Positions 11,111 to 22,745 are shown, counted from the first letter of the stretch. The stretch is 64,000 bases of DNA from Nissolia schottii (GCA_003254905.1 QANU01011901.1:943763-1007762); one strand, 5' to 3'. Translations and numbers: made by a program. The notes: generated by a model from the sequence alone, not told the origin.

Positions 11111-14100
11111 TCTCGTAACACACTATGATGTTTACTTCTAATATAGTGTGTCTCATGATGTATTATAAGAAAAATGATAAAGTGTCTGCATCTTTTAAAT
11201 GATCCAAATAGTGTTGCTCCTAATTGGATCAATCCCATTAACAAATAAAGGACCTCCTAAATTGCCCCATGCTAAAATTAGAAGATCCCGACAATTCAAT
11301 TAAGGTGAATGCCTTAATTGATTCCACAAGTTTTAACCAATATTCACATTGATTCTTCAAAAAAATAGTTATCAATTGATCATTGAACGCCTCCAATTGG
11401 TCTTTGAACATTTCAAACTTTACCCTCACTAGTCCCTTAATATTTTTGAAGGAAAGACTAACGAGTGTAACGTTTAAAATGTTTAAGGATTAGTTGAATT
11501 TTTTTATTAATAAACTGATGTGAACATCAATAAAAAGTCTAGAGACCAATTAAGACATTCTTTCACTCAATTATATAATGAAAACAAAATAAAAAAGTAA
11601 GATACTATCCATCCATTAGGAGCTTTGTTACCATGATTGATAATTCATGCTACTGTATCAGCAGCCGCAGTGAAAGTTATTGAAATTAGAATTTTAAAAA
11701 AAAAAAAAAAAAACATCAAAGGAACGGTAGTTCAATTTTTGGGGTGGTCCCAACTCCCAAACAATGCTAGAGGGGGGCATCCTCGAGAACCAGAAACAAC
11801 TGCTGCGAGCTCTCGCTTTCCACTCCCCTGTTTTGTCTGCCAAATTTTTGTTCATTTCCTAATCTCTCTGTTGTACTCTTGTCTCCCACTACTCTTCGTC
11901 ACGAGTGCTAGCTGTACAATGTGCCATCGCATGCATCTTTCTCTTTTAAACAATCTTCTTCTTCATCTCGCACAGAATTACACAATTAAAAGATTTTCCT
12001 TCTTTCTTCTTTTGGCATTTCTTATGTGTTTTGATCTGTTTTCTCTGCCAGAGTTGACCAAAAAGATGTGATTAACTTTACATTTGGCGAGAAGACCTCA
12101 TGTCAAGTAGGAAATGCTTACTAATTTACGAAGTCATACTAGTTTCAATGATTAGTGTCAACAACATATCTCTCAATAGCTAAAGCTGATTAACAGAGAT
12201 ACACGATGATAATGAAATTAAACATGAATCTTTGATTTCAATAATTAAAAAAAAAAACCTTTTAAGATAGATGAAAATCATACGAACCAATTGATGACAT
12301 TAAATTTAAGGTTGTGTTCTTTAGTCCCCAGACCTAAAATTAGGAAAGCGAGAAGGAATGGACCAAGGAGAAAGGAGAGCAAGCTCCTCTTATTCTCCTT
12401 TTGTCTCCAAAATTAAGAGACAAGGTACTCAATAACAATAACTATCACAATATAATTGGATTTAAATGAAAAGGTTTTAAGATTTTGACATCTAATTAAT
12501 TTAGGTCATCATAAAATATAACAAAAACTTATGTTAGTTTATACAAAATATCAAATACATTTGATCATTTATATGTCTCTTGACACGCATTTCACGCGAA
12601 AACTTTTTTAACTTAAAATGTGGACAGTTTTTTAAAATAAAAGTCAGTAATAATTGAATTTTAAATCTTTTAGTGGAATTCATATATCATGTTAAGAATC
12701 ATCTTCCTAATAATTTTATATCTCTACCATTTAGATGATTATTTAAATTTTGAGAATGAAGACACAAATTTACTGGGTAAGGAACAAGTAGTAATTTACT
12801 TTCCCCTTCTTTTTAACGTTTAGTGGAAGATAGTAAATACGTACATCCCATTATTCATGCAGTCCTAGTTTAGTCGATAGTCATCGCATTTTTGCATTGC
12901 ACCCATATATGATTATGAAGTCATAATATTTGAAATGGAAGATGAGATTAGATTAGAGGTTGTGGTCCCAAGACAAACATCCATTAGAGCCTTCCGCTAT
13001 TTTTATTACTTATTACGGACTTACTGCAAGTTACTACTACCATGTAGCTTTTCCTGCAGTATTTAGTTGCCCAAACTAGACAATGATTTGGTTTGGGACC
13101 AAACTGCTAAGTATACAATTTATTGATTGTATTAAGTTGATTGCTTAAACTCCCATTTCTTTGTATAAATTGTGACGCCGAAGCTTTGGCTTCATTAATT
13201 ATTATTAATAAATGTATGCTGGGTGTATCTTTGATAAGGCAATTAGGGTGAATGATGTATTGGAAAAAAATCTTCTATATATAAACACAAGATTACCATT
13301 TTATATATTTGGCACATTTACATAAAAGTTAGTGAAACCTAGAAATGAATGAATATATTTTAACTAAATTTGGTGAAATTTTGGTTTATTGTGAATATAT
13401 TTAAAGATGAGTTATTAAATTTATACCTATAATTCCAAAATAATTTTAAGTGTGATGTTGAAGGTAAGGGCAAGGATAACCATGGACTTGGAAGAAAAAA
13501 TTGCAATCAAACACCCATTCTGACATAACGCTAACCTGACATTGACATTAACCAACAAAGCCAAGTATAGTTGGTAGATGATTAGTTCCTTAAGCATTTA
13601 GTCAATGATTTGATTCTTGATAGTGTATATGAGAAAAAAGAATTTGTTAAAAAATACACACATACTTTGATGATCTCAAAACCATAAGGAGATTTAGTCG
13701 TGGTGGGTGATGAACAACTCCTGAATTATCAAAAACAAAATTGACAAAGGGCACGTGACATTTTCACCGCTTACGTACGACGGTTAAGCACAAGAAGGAC
13801 ATGTGCCATTTTTGGCGCCCAAGACGGTTAAGCAAAGGTGGCACGACATTGAAGGAGACATGACATTTTTTACGTTCAATACAGTAGTTACACTCAGAGG
13901 CATTGCAAACTCAAAAGCAGGAACAGTTGAAATAGCAATTAAAATTTAAAGACAAGCATTTGGCGCCACAACTTAAATATGTCGTTTTTATTCTCCGAAT
14001 CAAGATCTAGAAATAAAGAGAATTTGTATTATTTGTTGTGACAGTAAGAATCAAAATCAGTCGAAAACAATAGGAAAAATCTCTCGATGTGTTGATGAAA

Positions 14101-14280
14101 GCTTCGTTTGTTTACATTGATCGGTTGAATGAGACGGAGAGTGAGCAGTGAGAACCGAGAAGCCATTCTCTTCCTACTCGCACTACTACAAAGTACAAAG
14201 TGCAATGCAATTCTCCGTTCAATAATACCATAATTAACAATTAGTTAAATTAATACATTAGAGTAAGACACGGGGAGAAC
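11111..14280. other. Gene-free region upstream of the GATA cluster
   Basis: I see no supported gene. The open stretch at 11637-12071 starts with a lysine run from poly-A and has no domain. About 11390-11560 resembles the insertion at 21380-21660 and is probably a MITE relic. About 13745-13880 holds three degenerate units of roughly 45-50 bases sharing 'gacggttaagca'. The rest is AT-rich. A G-box core CACGTG lies at 13752-13757, about 830 bases before the first GATA start codon. Confidence 0.5.
13745..13880. repeat. Degenerate direct repeats (about 45-50-bp units)
   Basis: Two units share 'gacggttaagca' (near 13780 and 13832), each preceded by a 'gacat...ttt' stretch. A third, weaker unit follows at about 13855-13880. 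They lie upstream of the first GATA gene. No function is assigned. Confidence 0.4.
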
Positions 14281-14287
14281 GGAAAAG

Positions 14288-14400
14288 GAATGGCGCGCAT
14301 TTTGTTGATTTCAGGAGGGGTTTTGGCGGGTGATGAGTTGGGGATTAGAAGGGCAGGAAGGTAATTTTAGAAAATTAGCAGAGATTTAGGGTTTTTTGAG
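14288..14400 (+). promoter_or_regulatory. Conserved promoter block of GATA copy 1
   Basis: It shares ordered elements with the blocks before GATA copies 2 and 3: TGGCGCG at 14291-14297, an E2F-like TTTGGCGGG at 14322-14330, and a telo-box-type TTAGGGTTT at 14386-14394. Copy 1 lacks the clear 'tatttataaa' box of the other two. E2F-like plus telo-box combinations are known from genes active in dividing cells. Use of these sites here is inferred. Confidence 0.55.
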
Positions 14401-14580
14401 GTGGGAGCTATTGCGGCCGGTGCGCGTGTCTCTCACTCACTCAGTCATCCTTCCTTTTCTCGATTCCTCTTTCTGTCTTTGCCACCACACACACACTCAC
14501 ACTCACCCCTACATTTCTCTGCTCCCAATTGCTCCGTTCCATTCCACCTCAGATCTTCAGTACTACCTACCTTCTTCAAA

Positions 14581-15181
14581 ATGGTGAGTACATACGTGCT
14601 CTAACTTCGCCATTCCTTATCCTCTTGCTTTGATTCTCAATTAGAGGTAATTGATCAGCTTTATTTGATGCTACTTGCAGGGATCAGGTTCCGAGGATGC
14701 TACTAGCTCTAACTCCTCCTCATTCTCCGGATCGGGGAAGACCTGCGCCGATTGCGGCACCTCCAAGACCCCTCTCTGGAGAGGCGGCCCTGCTGGCCCC
14801 AAGGTCAGTCAATCAGATCCAATTCCCTCCAGGAATAGGTCGGATCGGTTCATTGAAAGCTTTGATCTGACATTTTATTTATTTATTTTTGTTTTGCAGT
14901 CGTTGTGCAACGCTTGCGGGATCAGAAGCTGCAAGAAGAAGAGAGCCATTCTTGGAATTAGCAGCAAGGGAAGCAGCGGCATCGATAATATTAAGAAGAG
15001 GAAAAGGAGTAGCAGCAGCAGCAATAACAGCAATAGAGGAAGTTTGAATTTGAAGCAGAGCCTGTTGGCTTTGGGGAGGGAAGTGATGATGCACAGATCC
15101 AGCCACATGACCGAGTTGGGGGAAGAAGAACAAGCTGCCGTCCTACTCATGTCACTCTCTTATGGATCCGTGTATGCCTAA
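14581..15181 (+). CDS. B-class GATA transcription factor with LLM domain (GATA15/16-like), copy 1
   Basis: Exons are 14581-14583 (the start codon only), 14681-14803 and 14900-15181; all introns are GT/AG. The protein is 135 residues. The zinc finger is CX2CX18CX2C with C-A-D-C near residues 23-26 and C-N-A-C near 45-48, split by intron 2 at the position used in the paralogs. The C-terminus ends in A-A-V-L-L-M-S-L-S-Y-G-S-V-Y-A, the LLM domain of B-GATAs (GATA15-17, GNC, GNL). These act in greening, germination and growth downstream of light, cytokinin and gibberellin. Two oddities stand out. The first exon carries only ATG, spliced straight to G-S-G-S, where the paralogs have seven codons. 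The basic tail reads I-R-S-C-K-K-K-R, with Cys where the paralogs and most of the family have Arg. The start was chosen by alignment with copies 2 and 3. Confidence 0.85.
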
Positions 15182-16890
15182 GCTCCTTTCTTAATTTTAG
15201 AAATTATATAGTGATCATAGTAAATTAGATTAGATTTTTGTTTCTAGGATGACAATGATGCACTTGTACGGCCCTCTCCGCCCTAACCCCCCTTTATTAA
15301 GTGTATATGTTTTTTGTTTCCTCTGCTCTGTACCCAATCCATTATGAGTGTGTGTGATCATCAATAATTTGTAACAAATGATTCAAGCCCAATTTTGGTA
15401 ATTTATTTCTCCCATTTATCGTGTCAGCCTTTATGTGCTTCTCGATGCATTGCAATCATTCTCTATATTACAATATATCTCAATGCAATAAGGAAATTCT
15501 TGCAACAATTTGACATTTCAATCTAATTTTCCAGATAGATCAAAGGATAATTGCGTCAAAATACTAAAGGTACATGTACATGTAGAGCGCTATGATCCTC
15601 ATTTGGAACTTTAGTGAAACTCATGCAAGTGCCAATTTTGTTTCTTGACAAGGTAAAAGCGTGGCATTGTCTCCTTCTTAGATTTAATTGGCGCATCGCC
15701 AAATTATGTAATGGGGAATTTTTTAATTTTTAATTTTTTTTTTTTAAAGTTGAATGGGTGGCAAGTGGAGGAAAAGGGAAATGCCAAATTCAAAGGAGGG
15801 AACGTGAAATTCATAGTTCCCGCTAGTTTTACTCTACACTAGAAATGAAATCATTGCATGCACATACATAGATCATACAACGGCCATTCGTGAATCACGA
15901 CACTGACGGGTCCTGGTCAGTCAGATTTGAAGGCAATTTGATGTGGTTTTATAGAATAACTAAACACAAATGAAAATTATGTAAGGACTATGCTAGCCCC
16001 ATTTTTTCCTTCAAGAAACTACACGAAACTACATCTAACGGTAGTTACCTTTTTTTTTAAACCAAATAAAATAATAATAAGGATAAATTGTACTAATTAT
16101 TTTTGAGGTTCGTTAAAAACATAATAGTCTGTTTTACTTTGAATTATGAACTAAAATTATATTCTAGTTTAATTTTTTATTATAACTGATAATTAATAGT
16201 ATGTTAAGTTTCTATTCTCATTTTATGTTTTTTTTATTTTTTAATGTTTGTAGATAAAATAGTAAAAAATAAAATATCATTCTTAATTTAGAATCTTGTA
16301 AAAAAAATAATGAATACAAAATGAAAATAATATTTTATTATTTTTACTATTTTCACCCACCTATCAAAAAATATAAGAAAAATAAATTAAAATAAAAATA
16401 CTTAATTGGTCATTGGTAGTTAAGGTGGTAAGTACCTTGACCTACAGTCCAATCCAAAGTCCGAGATATATCTCATATATATGAGATATTATCAAGACTC
16501 GAGATAATGTCGGTTCATCCATATGTACATGAGACTCAACCTAATTGGACTAAAAGCCTAACCCACAAAGTAGCCTAAGTTTCAACACCAGTTTGCATAA
16601 CCTTTGAAGAAAGTAACATACATGATTTTTATGAGACGTCATTAGCACATTTATGTACTAAAGACATAATTAATCTCTTGTGATGATCTCAACCACAACT
16701 ACGAAACACCCCGTCATTACCTCATAATATATATAAGCATGAACTTCATCCATGCTTGGGTATGTTCTCTCAGAATTTTATAACATATTACTCATATACT
16801 GACTTGAGTGTTGGAGTAATTTTTGCAGTTACAACCTCTCGTCAGATCAAGGACATCAATCATATTGTAGTCGTGTTTATCCATCTTTGA
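15182..16890. other. 3' flank and intergenic DNA after GATA copy 1
   Basis: It holds the probable 3' UTR (a 'gattcaagcccaatttt' stretch near 15382 also follows copies 2 and 3). It also holds the conserved palindromic element at 15798-15821. The rest is AT-rich with no gene. A palindromic 'gagatatatctcatatatat' stretch lies near 16462-16490. Confidence 0.5.
15798..15821. promoter_or_regulatory. Conserved palindromic element downstream of GATA copy 1
   Basis: GGGAAC and GTTCCC form the arms of a 24-base imperfect palindrome, followed by CGCTAGTTT. The same block occurs downstream of copy 2 (20144-20166) and copy 3 (24121-24144), although most other downstream DNA of copy 1 has diverged. It could be an enhancer or a protein-binding site; this is inference. 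Confidence 0.55.
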
Positions 16891-17049
16891 ATTGAATTTC
16901 CTTGTTTGGACTTGCAAGTTAAGAATAATGGGTGCCAAATTTATCTTTTCATAAGACTTGTTTAAACACATAAAACTAAATTAGTACTTTAACCAAAGAT
17001 TGATCAGATTAAACAATTATTACTATATATGCCTCAATTGAACGCCTAA

Positions 17050-18289
17050 AAGACAACCATAAATATTATCGTAGAATCTTTCTTAACTTGAACATTAAAG
17101 TATTCTTACAGACATCTTACCAATAAAAGCTTGGATTGCTAAACCTGATACAAAAGCGATTTCCAAAAACAATCATCAACGTTGGGCAAAAGATGAGGAA
17201 AAAGCCAAGCCCTCCAAAAACATAGAATAAAACAATTACTTATAAAGCAAAACAATACTCAAACATAATGAGAGCTGTGATGTTTAGGAAACCGAATCTA
17301 TACCCATAGTCCATAGATTAAATATGCAAAAAGGATATAAGTGGATCATCTTTGTTGAATGATGAGTTAATGAGCAAGCTTTTTTTGCACCATTGCACAA
17401 TGTTAAATTGCAGTCGACAAGCGATAATCTTCGCAGATGCATTGTGATATAATTGCTGTTGTATCAATCACATTTTTGAATAAATTTTTGTTTATACAAT
17501 CACAGTAATTACAACACAACTACAACGGTTAAGTAAAATCATAGTTCATTGATTTGTTCAAGTACCACTGAGAGGTGAGAAACCATGATTTTTAGATCAC
17601 CACTCTATTCATCCCTTCGACAACACTAGTACCAATATAGTCGATACTTCAAAAAACTAAAGACATAAACTAAGTTAATAATATGAGTCATGAGTGTAAC
17701 ATCTGCCTGAAAAAGGATTTTAAAAGATCGAAAAAACCCATTCCATATCACTGAGCTCTCATCAGTCTTATGCTTAGACAAAACATCCGCACATATATTT
17801 GGCTCCCTCAAAGAGTGACGAATTCTAGTACCGCAATAGTTTCAATTAGTTTTCTTAATATTAAAAAATAAATACTCAATAATAATAGGATTGAATATGT
17901 TTTTATGCTTTAGAAAATTATAAATTTTATGTTTTACTTTTGTAAAAAAAATTTGTTAGAAAATAATTTACGACAATTTTTTTTTAGGATTTAGGATTTA
18001 GTCATTGTCATCAAGTTAAGTCGTTAACGATTCACATAACAATTAACTTAACCACATGGTAGGTTACATGCAATCTCAATTTTGTGTGAATATGTGACAT
18101 ACACGTGAACAAGTTAATAATCATCAATTAATGGTTCAATTTACGGTAGGAACTAAATCCTATAAAAAAATTTGTCAACGACTATTTCTTAACAAATTTT
18201 ATTTCAAGGATTTACAAAAATTTGTAATTTATAAGAATTAAAAACATATTTAATCCATAATAATATATAAAAAGCTAAGTGGAAGCAGG
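17050..18289. other. Intergenic DNA of unit A upstream of GATA copy 2
   Basis: No gene is seen. It aligns with 20780-22300 of unit B, except that unit B carries an additional insertion near 21380-21660. Short open stretches (for example 17626-17811) are not conserved as reading frames. Confidence 0.5.
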
Positions 18290-18420
18290 GGGCAGTGGCG
18301 CGTTTAGTGATTTTTCAGAGGGTTTGGGCGGGGTGATTGAGAAATTGAGATGAAGTAGAAGGGGCATGATGGTAATTGGAGGAGCGAAGAGTTAGGGTTT
18401 TGGCACGCCATATTTATAAA
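18290..18420 (+). promoter_or_regulatory. Conserved promoter block of GATA copy 2
   Basis: Ordered elements are TGGCGCG at 18296-18302, TTTGGGCGGG at 18323-18332, telo-box-type TTAGGGTTT at 18392-18400 and a TATA box 'tatttataaa' at 18411-18420. A long pyrimidine-rich leader (about 18520-18700) follows. The block is nearly identical before copy 3 and recognisable before copy 1. Confidence 0.65.
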
Positions 18421-18733
18421 GAGGTCACTCACTCACACTGTGGTGTTTTAGTATTTGGTAAGAAAGAAAAAGATTAGATCTGGTGCGGCTGCTCTCTGCT
18501 GCGCGTGTCATCCTGTCGTCTTCATTCCCCCTCCCTCCCTCCCCCCCTTCCCCTTCCCATTCGTCTCTTTCTCTTTCTCTTTCCCCCTTTCCTTTTCCTA
18601 CACTCACTCTCTACTCTGCACGCACCTTTGCTCAGCTCCCTCACCTTCTCTCTCACTCTGATCCATCCATTTCCCCTAATCATTTCCTTCTCTCTCTCTT
18701 TCTACCCCGATCTTGTCAGATCCTCTCACCACA

Positions 18734-19372
18734 ATGGTCGATCAGAGTGGAAAAGTGAGTGTTCACTTGCTTATACCTCATGATCCTTCGTATTCTTTCC
18801 TTGATTCCACATTAATGTTATCTAATTGAGCTTGATTTTTTGTTGGATGCAGCGATCAGAAGCTGACGAATCCTCCAACCCTAACTCTGCTTCACCCGGG
18901 AACGAGCTGAAGAAGACATGCGCCGATTGCGGCACCTCCAAGACTCCTCTCTGGAGGGGTGGCCCTGCCGGTCCTAAGGTAAATCACTACTCTCATTTCC
19001 ATTACGATCAGATCGGATCGATGCATGCGAGGTTTTGATCTAATCATTTATTTATTTCTAATTTCGTTGTTTATTATGCAGTCTCTTTGCAACGCGTGCG
19101 GGATCAGGAGCAGGAAGAAGAAGAGGGCGATTAATTTGGGGATCAGCAAGCATGGAAGCGGCGACGACGCCAAGAAGGGGAAGAGGAGCAATGTCGGCGG
19201 CGGCAGCGGGAACAAGCATCTCGGTGATAGTTTGAAGCAGAGATTGTTGGCTTTGGGGAGAGAAGTTTTGATGCAGAGATCCAGCGTTGAGAGGCAGAGG
19301 AAAAAGCTCGGGGAAGAAGAACAAGCGGCGGTTCTCTTGATGTCTCTTTCTTATGGATCCGTTTATGCCTAA
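18734..19372 (+). CDS. B-class GATA transcription factor with LLM domain (GATA15/16-like), copy 2
   Basis: Exons are 18734-18754, 18853-18978 and 19082-19372; all introns are GT/AG; the protein has 145 residues. A short N-terminus (MVDQSGKRSEADESS) leads to the GATA zinc finger. This is CX2CX18CX2C with C-A-D-C near residues 31-34 and C-N-A-C near 53-56, then a basic tail I-R-S-R-K-K-K-R-A. Residues 70-100 are Gly/Lys-rich. The C-terminus has the LLM domain (AAVLLMSLSYGSVYA). It should bind W-GATAR sites in the nucleus. It differs from copy 3 at five residues (R8, E10, a Pro in the NSASPGN stretch, and two sites in the Gly/Lys linker), so the duplication is recent. The pyrimidine-rich leader gives several spurious open frames that are not genes. 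Confidence 0.9.
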
Positions 19373-20640
19373 TTAAGAAGGAGAAGAAGAAGCAAGGCTG
19401 TTTTAATTTTTAGAAATTATTATTATTAATAATTATTAATTTAGAGAATTTTAGATTAGGTCATTTGATTAGATGATCATTAGATTTTTGTTCCAGGATG
19501 GATGCAGCCCCCCACCTGTTCCCCCTCCCTAACTTTATCTAAGTGTATATCTCTGTCTGATCCATCGATTGACTATGAATGTGTGTGATCAAGAAGAATT
19601 GTAAGAAAAATCAATGATTCCAGTCCAGTTTTGGTAATTTACAAAACTATTTTTTCTTTGAAAGCCTTTTTTTTTTTTTTTGTCTTTTCATGCACCTCTC
19701 TTTATTATGATTTATGAATTTATGAATTTACGATTCACGATTCATGACTCGATTGAAATCTAGTGCTGCTGGAAGATCTTAGTTACATGAATTGGACCCT
19801 CCCGTATGGTTTGCGTTTGCCACCTTCAAATTGATTATGTGTTTTTTTTCATCACCATCAAGTAATTTAAGAGTAAGAAAAAAGAGCTGCAGTACGGTAA
19901 AGTTCATTAGATCACAATTCGTGGTTTACATTTTGAATCAACGTAATATTGAAAGTATTGATTTGGTTGCCAAAAATATAACGCGGGTCTTCTTGCCTCA
20001 CACCTTTTCAAATTTAATGCATCTCAAATGGAAATTACTTCATGTGGTTTAATGTGAATTAAATTTGGGCCAGTCATTTTTTATTATTTGAATGACTAAA
20101 ATGGGGGCAACCGAGGCAAAAAGGAAACAAATTTAAAAGAGGAGGGAACGTGAATTCATGGTTCCCGCTAGTTTGACTCTAGAAAACAAACCTGTACAAA
20201 CAAAAAGTCACCAGGGAATCAGACCTCTGATTCACACTTGTCCAGCCTGGTCAGGTTTGAAAGCCATCATTTAATCTTACATCTTTGTAGGAAGTCTTTT
20301 GGGATATTTTGATCACATCTCTTGAAAATAAAAAAAGACATTATTTTAATGATACATAAGGACTATTTGATTCTTTATTTTGGAAATTGAGTTTTTATTA
20401 ATCATAACGATAAAATACAACGTAACTTTACTCATTCGAAAATATTATTTGAAACCTTATTTTTAAATGTTTGAATTATGAGAATTTTAATTGATATCAA
20501 ATAACATTTTTAAGAATTAATAAAATATGTCACATTTTAGTTGAGGGTGTTTGTTATGATTATTGGTCGATTAGGAGTGATGACTTTTGGCTCGCTTTGG
20601 TTCAAGATTTTAATTCAAAAAATTGAATCGAATTTTCTTA
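19373..20640. other. 3' flank of GATA copy 2
   Basis: It holds the probable 3' UTR with a conserved 'cagtccagttttggtaattt' stretch near 19620, the palindromic element at 20144-20166, and otherwise AT-rich DNA matching the flank of copy 3. The open stretch at 19792-20052 has no domain and no conserved frame in the other unit. Confidence 0.5.
20144..20166. promoter_or_regulatory. Conserved palindromic element downstream of GATA copy 2
   Basis: GGGAAC at 20144-20149 and GTTCCC at 20161-20166 form the arms, and CGCTAGTTT follows. It is one base shorter than the copies after GATA 1 and GATA 3. Confidence 0.55.
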
Positions 20641-20780
20641 TTTGGACTCAATGCATGTCAAATTTATCTTTTCATAAGACTTCTTTTAAACATGCAAAAC
20701 CAAACAAGTATGCATGCAAACTTTAACCAAAGATTGATTAAATTGAACAATTATTATTATTATTATATATGCCTCAATCT

Positions 20781-22304
20781 AGCGCCTAAAAGACTACCAT
20801 AAATATTATGATAAAATCTTTCTTGGCTTGAACATTGATGCTTGGATTACCAAAACTGATACAAAAGCGATTTCCATAAACAAACATCAACGTTGGGCAA
20901 AAGAAGAGGGGAAAAAAAAAACTAAACCCTCCAAAAACATAGAATAAAACAATTGCTTGTAAAGCAAAACAATACTCAAACATAATGAGAGCTATGATAT
21001 TTAGGGGAAACCTAACCTATACCCATAGTCCATAGATGAACTACACAAAAAGATATAAGCGGACCATCTTTGTTGAATGATGAGTTAATGAGCAAACTTT
21101 TTTTTTACACCATTGCACAATGTTGAATTGCAGTCAACAAGTGATCATTTTCGCAAATGCATTGTGATATAATTACAGTCGTATCAATCACATTTTTGGA
21201 TAATTTTTTGTTTTTACAATCACAGCAATTACAACTCAACTACAACGACTAAGTAAAATCATAATTCATTGGTTCGTTTAGGTACCGTTGGGAGGTAAGA
21301 AGCCATGGTTTTTTTTTTATCACCGCTCTATTCATCCTTTGAACAGAACTAGTACCAGTATAGTCGATAAATCATAAAAAGTTTAACATCTTATTTGATT
21401 ATTTGATTTTACACGGTTGTCTTGTGTTACCTTATTTGGTCCTTCAACTTTAAAAATGATAGGTTCTTTGTAAAACCTTGAGTAGTCCCTCAACTTTCAT
21501 AGTTTTGTTTTAAATAGTCATTGAACATTTATGGAGTAAGAACTAATGAGTTTAATATTTGTAAAATTTAATGACTAATCTATTATTTTTTTTAAGTTGA
21601 GGTGTCAAATAAAATACAAGTGTATCATTCAGCGATCAAATAGATTATTAATCCATAAAAAAAATGACAAAAGATAAGCTAAAAAATGAGTCACAGCTAT
21701 AGCTCCGCCTAAAAAAAAGATGTTCAAAGACGGAGAAAGGCTTATTTCACATCACCGAGCTCTCATCAACCTCATGCTTGCCCAAAACATTCACGCATAT
21801 ATTTGTCTCTCTCATATAGTGATGAATTTTAGGAGCGCCATAGTTTCAATTAATTTTCTTAATAATAATAATAATAAAAAATAAGATATTAAATATTAGA
21901 GTTAAATATATTTTTAATTTCAAAAAAATTATAAATTTATGTTTTACTTCTAAAAATTTGTGTATTAGAAAATTGTTTAGACAAATTTTGTTAGTAGAAT
22001 TTAGTTTAGCGGTTAACTATTGACTGTTAATTTGGTAATGTGACAGACCATATGTCCATACAAAATTGACATGTGATATTGTATGTGACGTTAATTGTGA
22101 CATCAGCAATAACTAACTTGACGATAAGAATTAAATTTAATTAAAAAAATTTGTCAGAGAATAATTATTAACAATTTTTTAAAAAATAAAATACAAAATT
22201 TATAATTTTTTAAAGACTTAAAATATATTTACCCAAGACTTAAAATATATCTACCCCTAAATATTAATAATATATTATAAAAGGTATAGTAAGGGGAGGG
22301 AGGG
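20781..22304. other. Intergenic DNA of unit B upstream of GATA copy 3
   Basis: No gene is seen. It aligns with 17050-18290, interrupted by the roughly 280-base insertion. The open stretch at 20786-20983 (-) is not supported as a gene. Confidence 0.5.
21380..21660. mobile_element. MITE-like insertion found only in unit B
   Basis: Unit A runs on at 17640 ('tagtcgata') where unit B is interrupted; homology resumes after about 21660. The inserted DNA contains 'ggtccttcaactttaaaaat' and 'gagtagtccctcaacttt' stretches, typical of dispersed legume repeats, and resembles 11390-11560. Its ends show loose inverted similarity ('ttatttgg' type). It was probably a small non-autonomous DNA element inserted after the duplication. 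Exact ends are uncertain. Confidence 0.5.
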
Positions 22305-22433
22305 CAGTGGCGCGTTGTATTATTTTTCTGGAGGGTTTGGGCGGGTGATTGAGAAACAGAGATGGAATAGAAGGGGCATGATGGTAATTGAAGGAGCGAA
22401 GAGTTAGGGTTTTTGGCACGCCATATTTATAAA
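22305..22433 (+). promoter_or_regulatory. Conserved promoter block of GATA copy 3
   Basis: Elements are TGGCGCG at 22308-22314, TTTGGGCGGG at 22336-22345, telo-box-type TTAGGGTTT at 22404-22412 and a TATA box at 22424-22433. Order and spacing are almost as in copy 2. The pyrimidine-rich leader (22540-22740) includes a (CT)n tract near 22691-22710. Confidence 0.65.
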
Positions 22434-22745
22434 GAGGTCACTCACTTACTGCGGTGTTTTAGTATGTAGGAAGAAGGAAAAGATTAGATCTGGTGCGGCT
22501 GCTCTCTGCTGCGCGTGTCATCCTGTCGTCTAGATTGCCCCTCCCTCCCTCTCTCGTTTCCCTTCCCTTCCCATTCCTCCCTTTCTCTTTCCCCCTTTCC
22601 CTTTCCTACACTCACTCTCTACTCTGCATGCACCTTTGCTCGGCTCCCTCTCTCATCCTCATCCATCCATTTCCCCTAATCTTTTTCTTATCTCTCTCTC
22701 TCTCTCTCTCATTCTACTCCGATCTTGTCAGATCTTCTCACCACA

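Larger units (their letters stand above)
16911..20640. repeat. Tandem duplication unit A (contains GATA copy 2)
   Basis: About 3730 bases matching unit B (20641-24609) along most of the length: the 5' flank (17050-17500 against 20780-21220), promoter, gene, 3' UTR and downstream DNA. A boundary sequence of about 130 bases, including 'gccaaatttatcttttcata', occurs at 16911-17045, 20641-20780 and 24610-24745. This marks both ends and the junction. Small insertions and deletions separate the copies. Confidence 0.85.

Noticed and set aside
11637-12071. 144-codon open frame on +
   Set aside because: Starts in a poly-A lysine run, no domain, T-rich hydrophobic composition by chance.
14875-15150. 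Minus-strand open frames across exon 3 of the GATA genes (also 19058-19324 and 23078-23344)
   Set aside because: Antisense shadows of the coding exon. The leucine and alanine runs mirror the Ser/Lys codons on +.
18455-18783. Open frames of 60-100 codons before GATA copy 2 (and 22493-22795 before copy 3)
   Set aside because: They read through the pyrimidine-rich leader and into intron 1. The peptides are S/P/F/L low complexity with no conserved frame.
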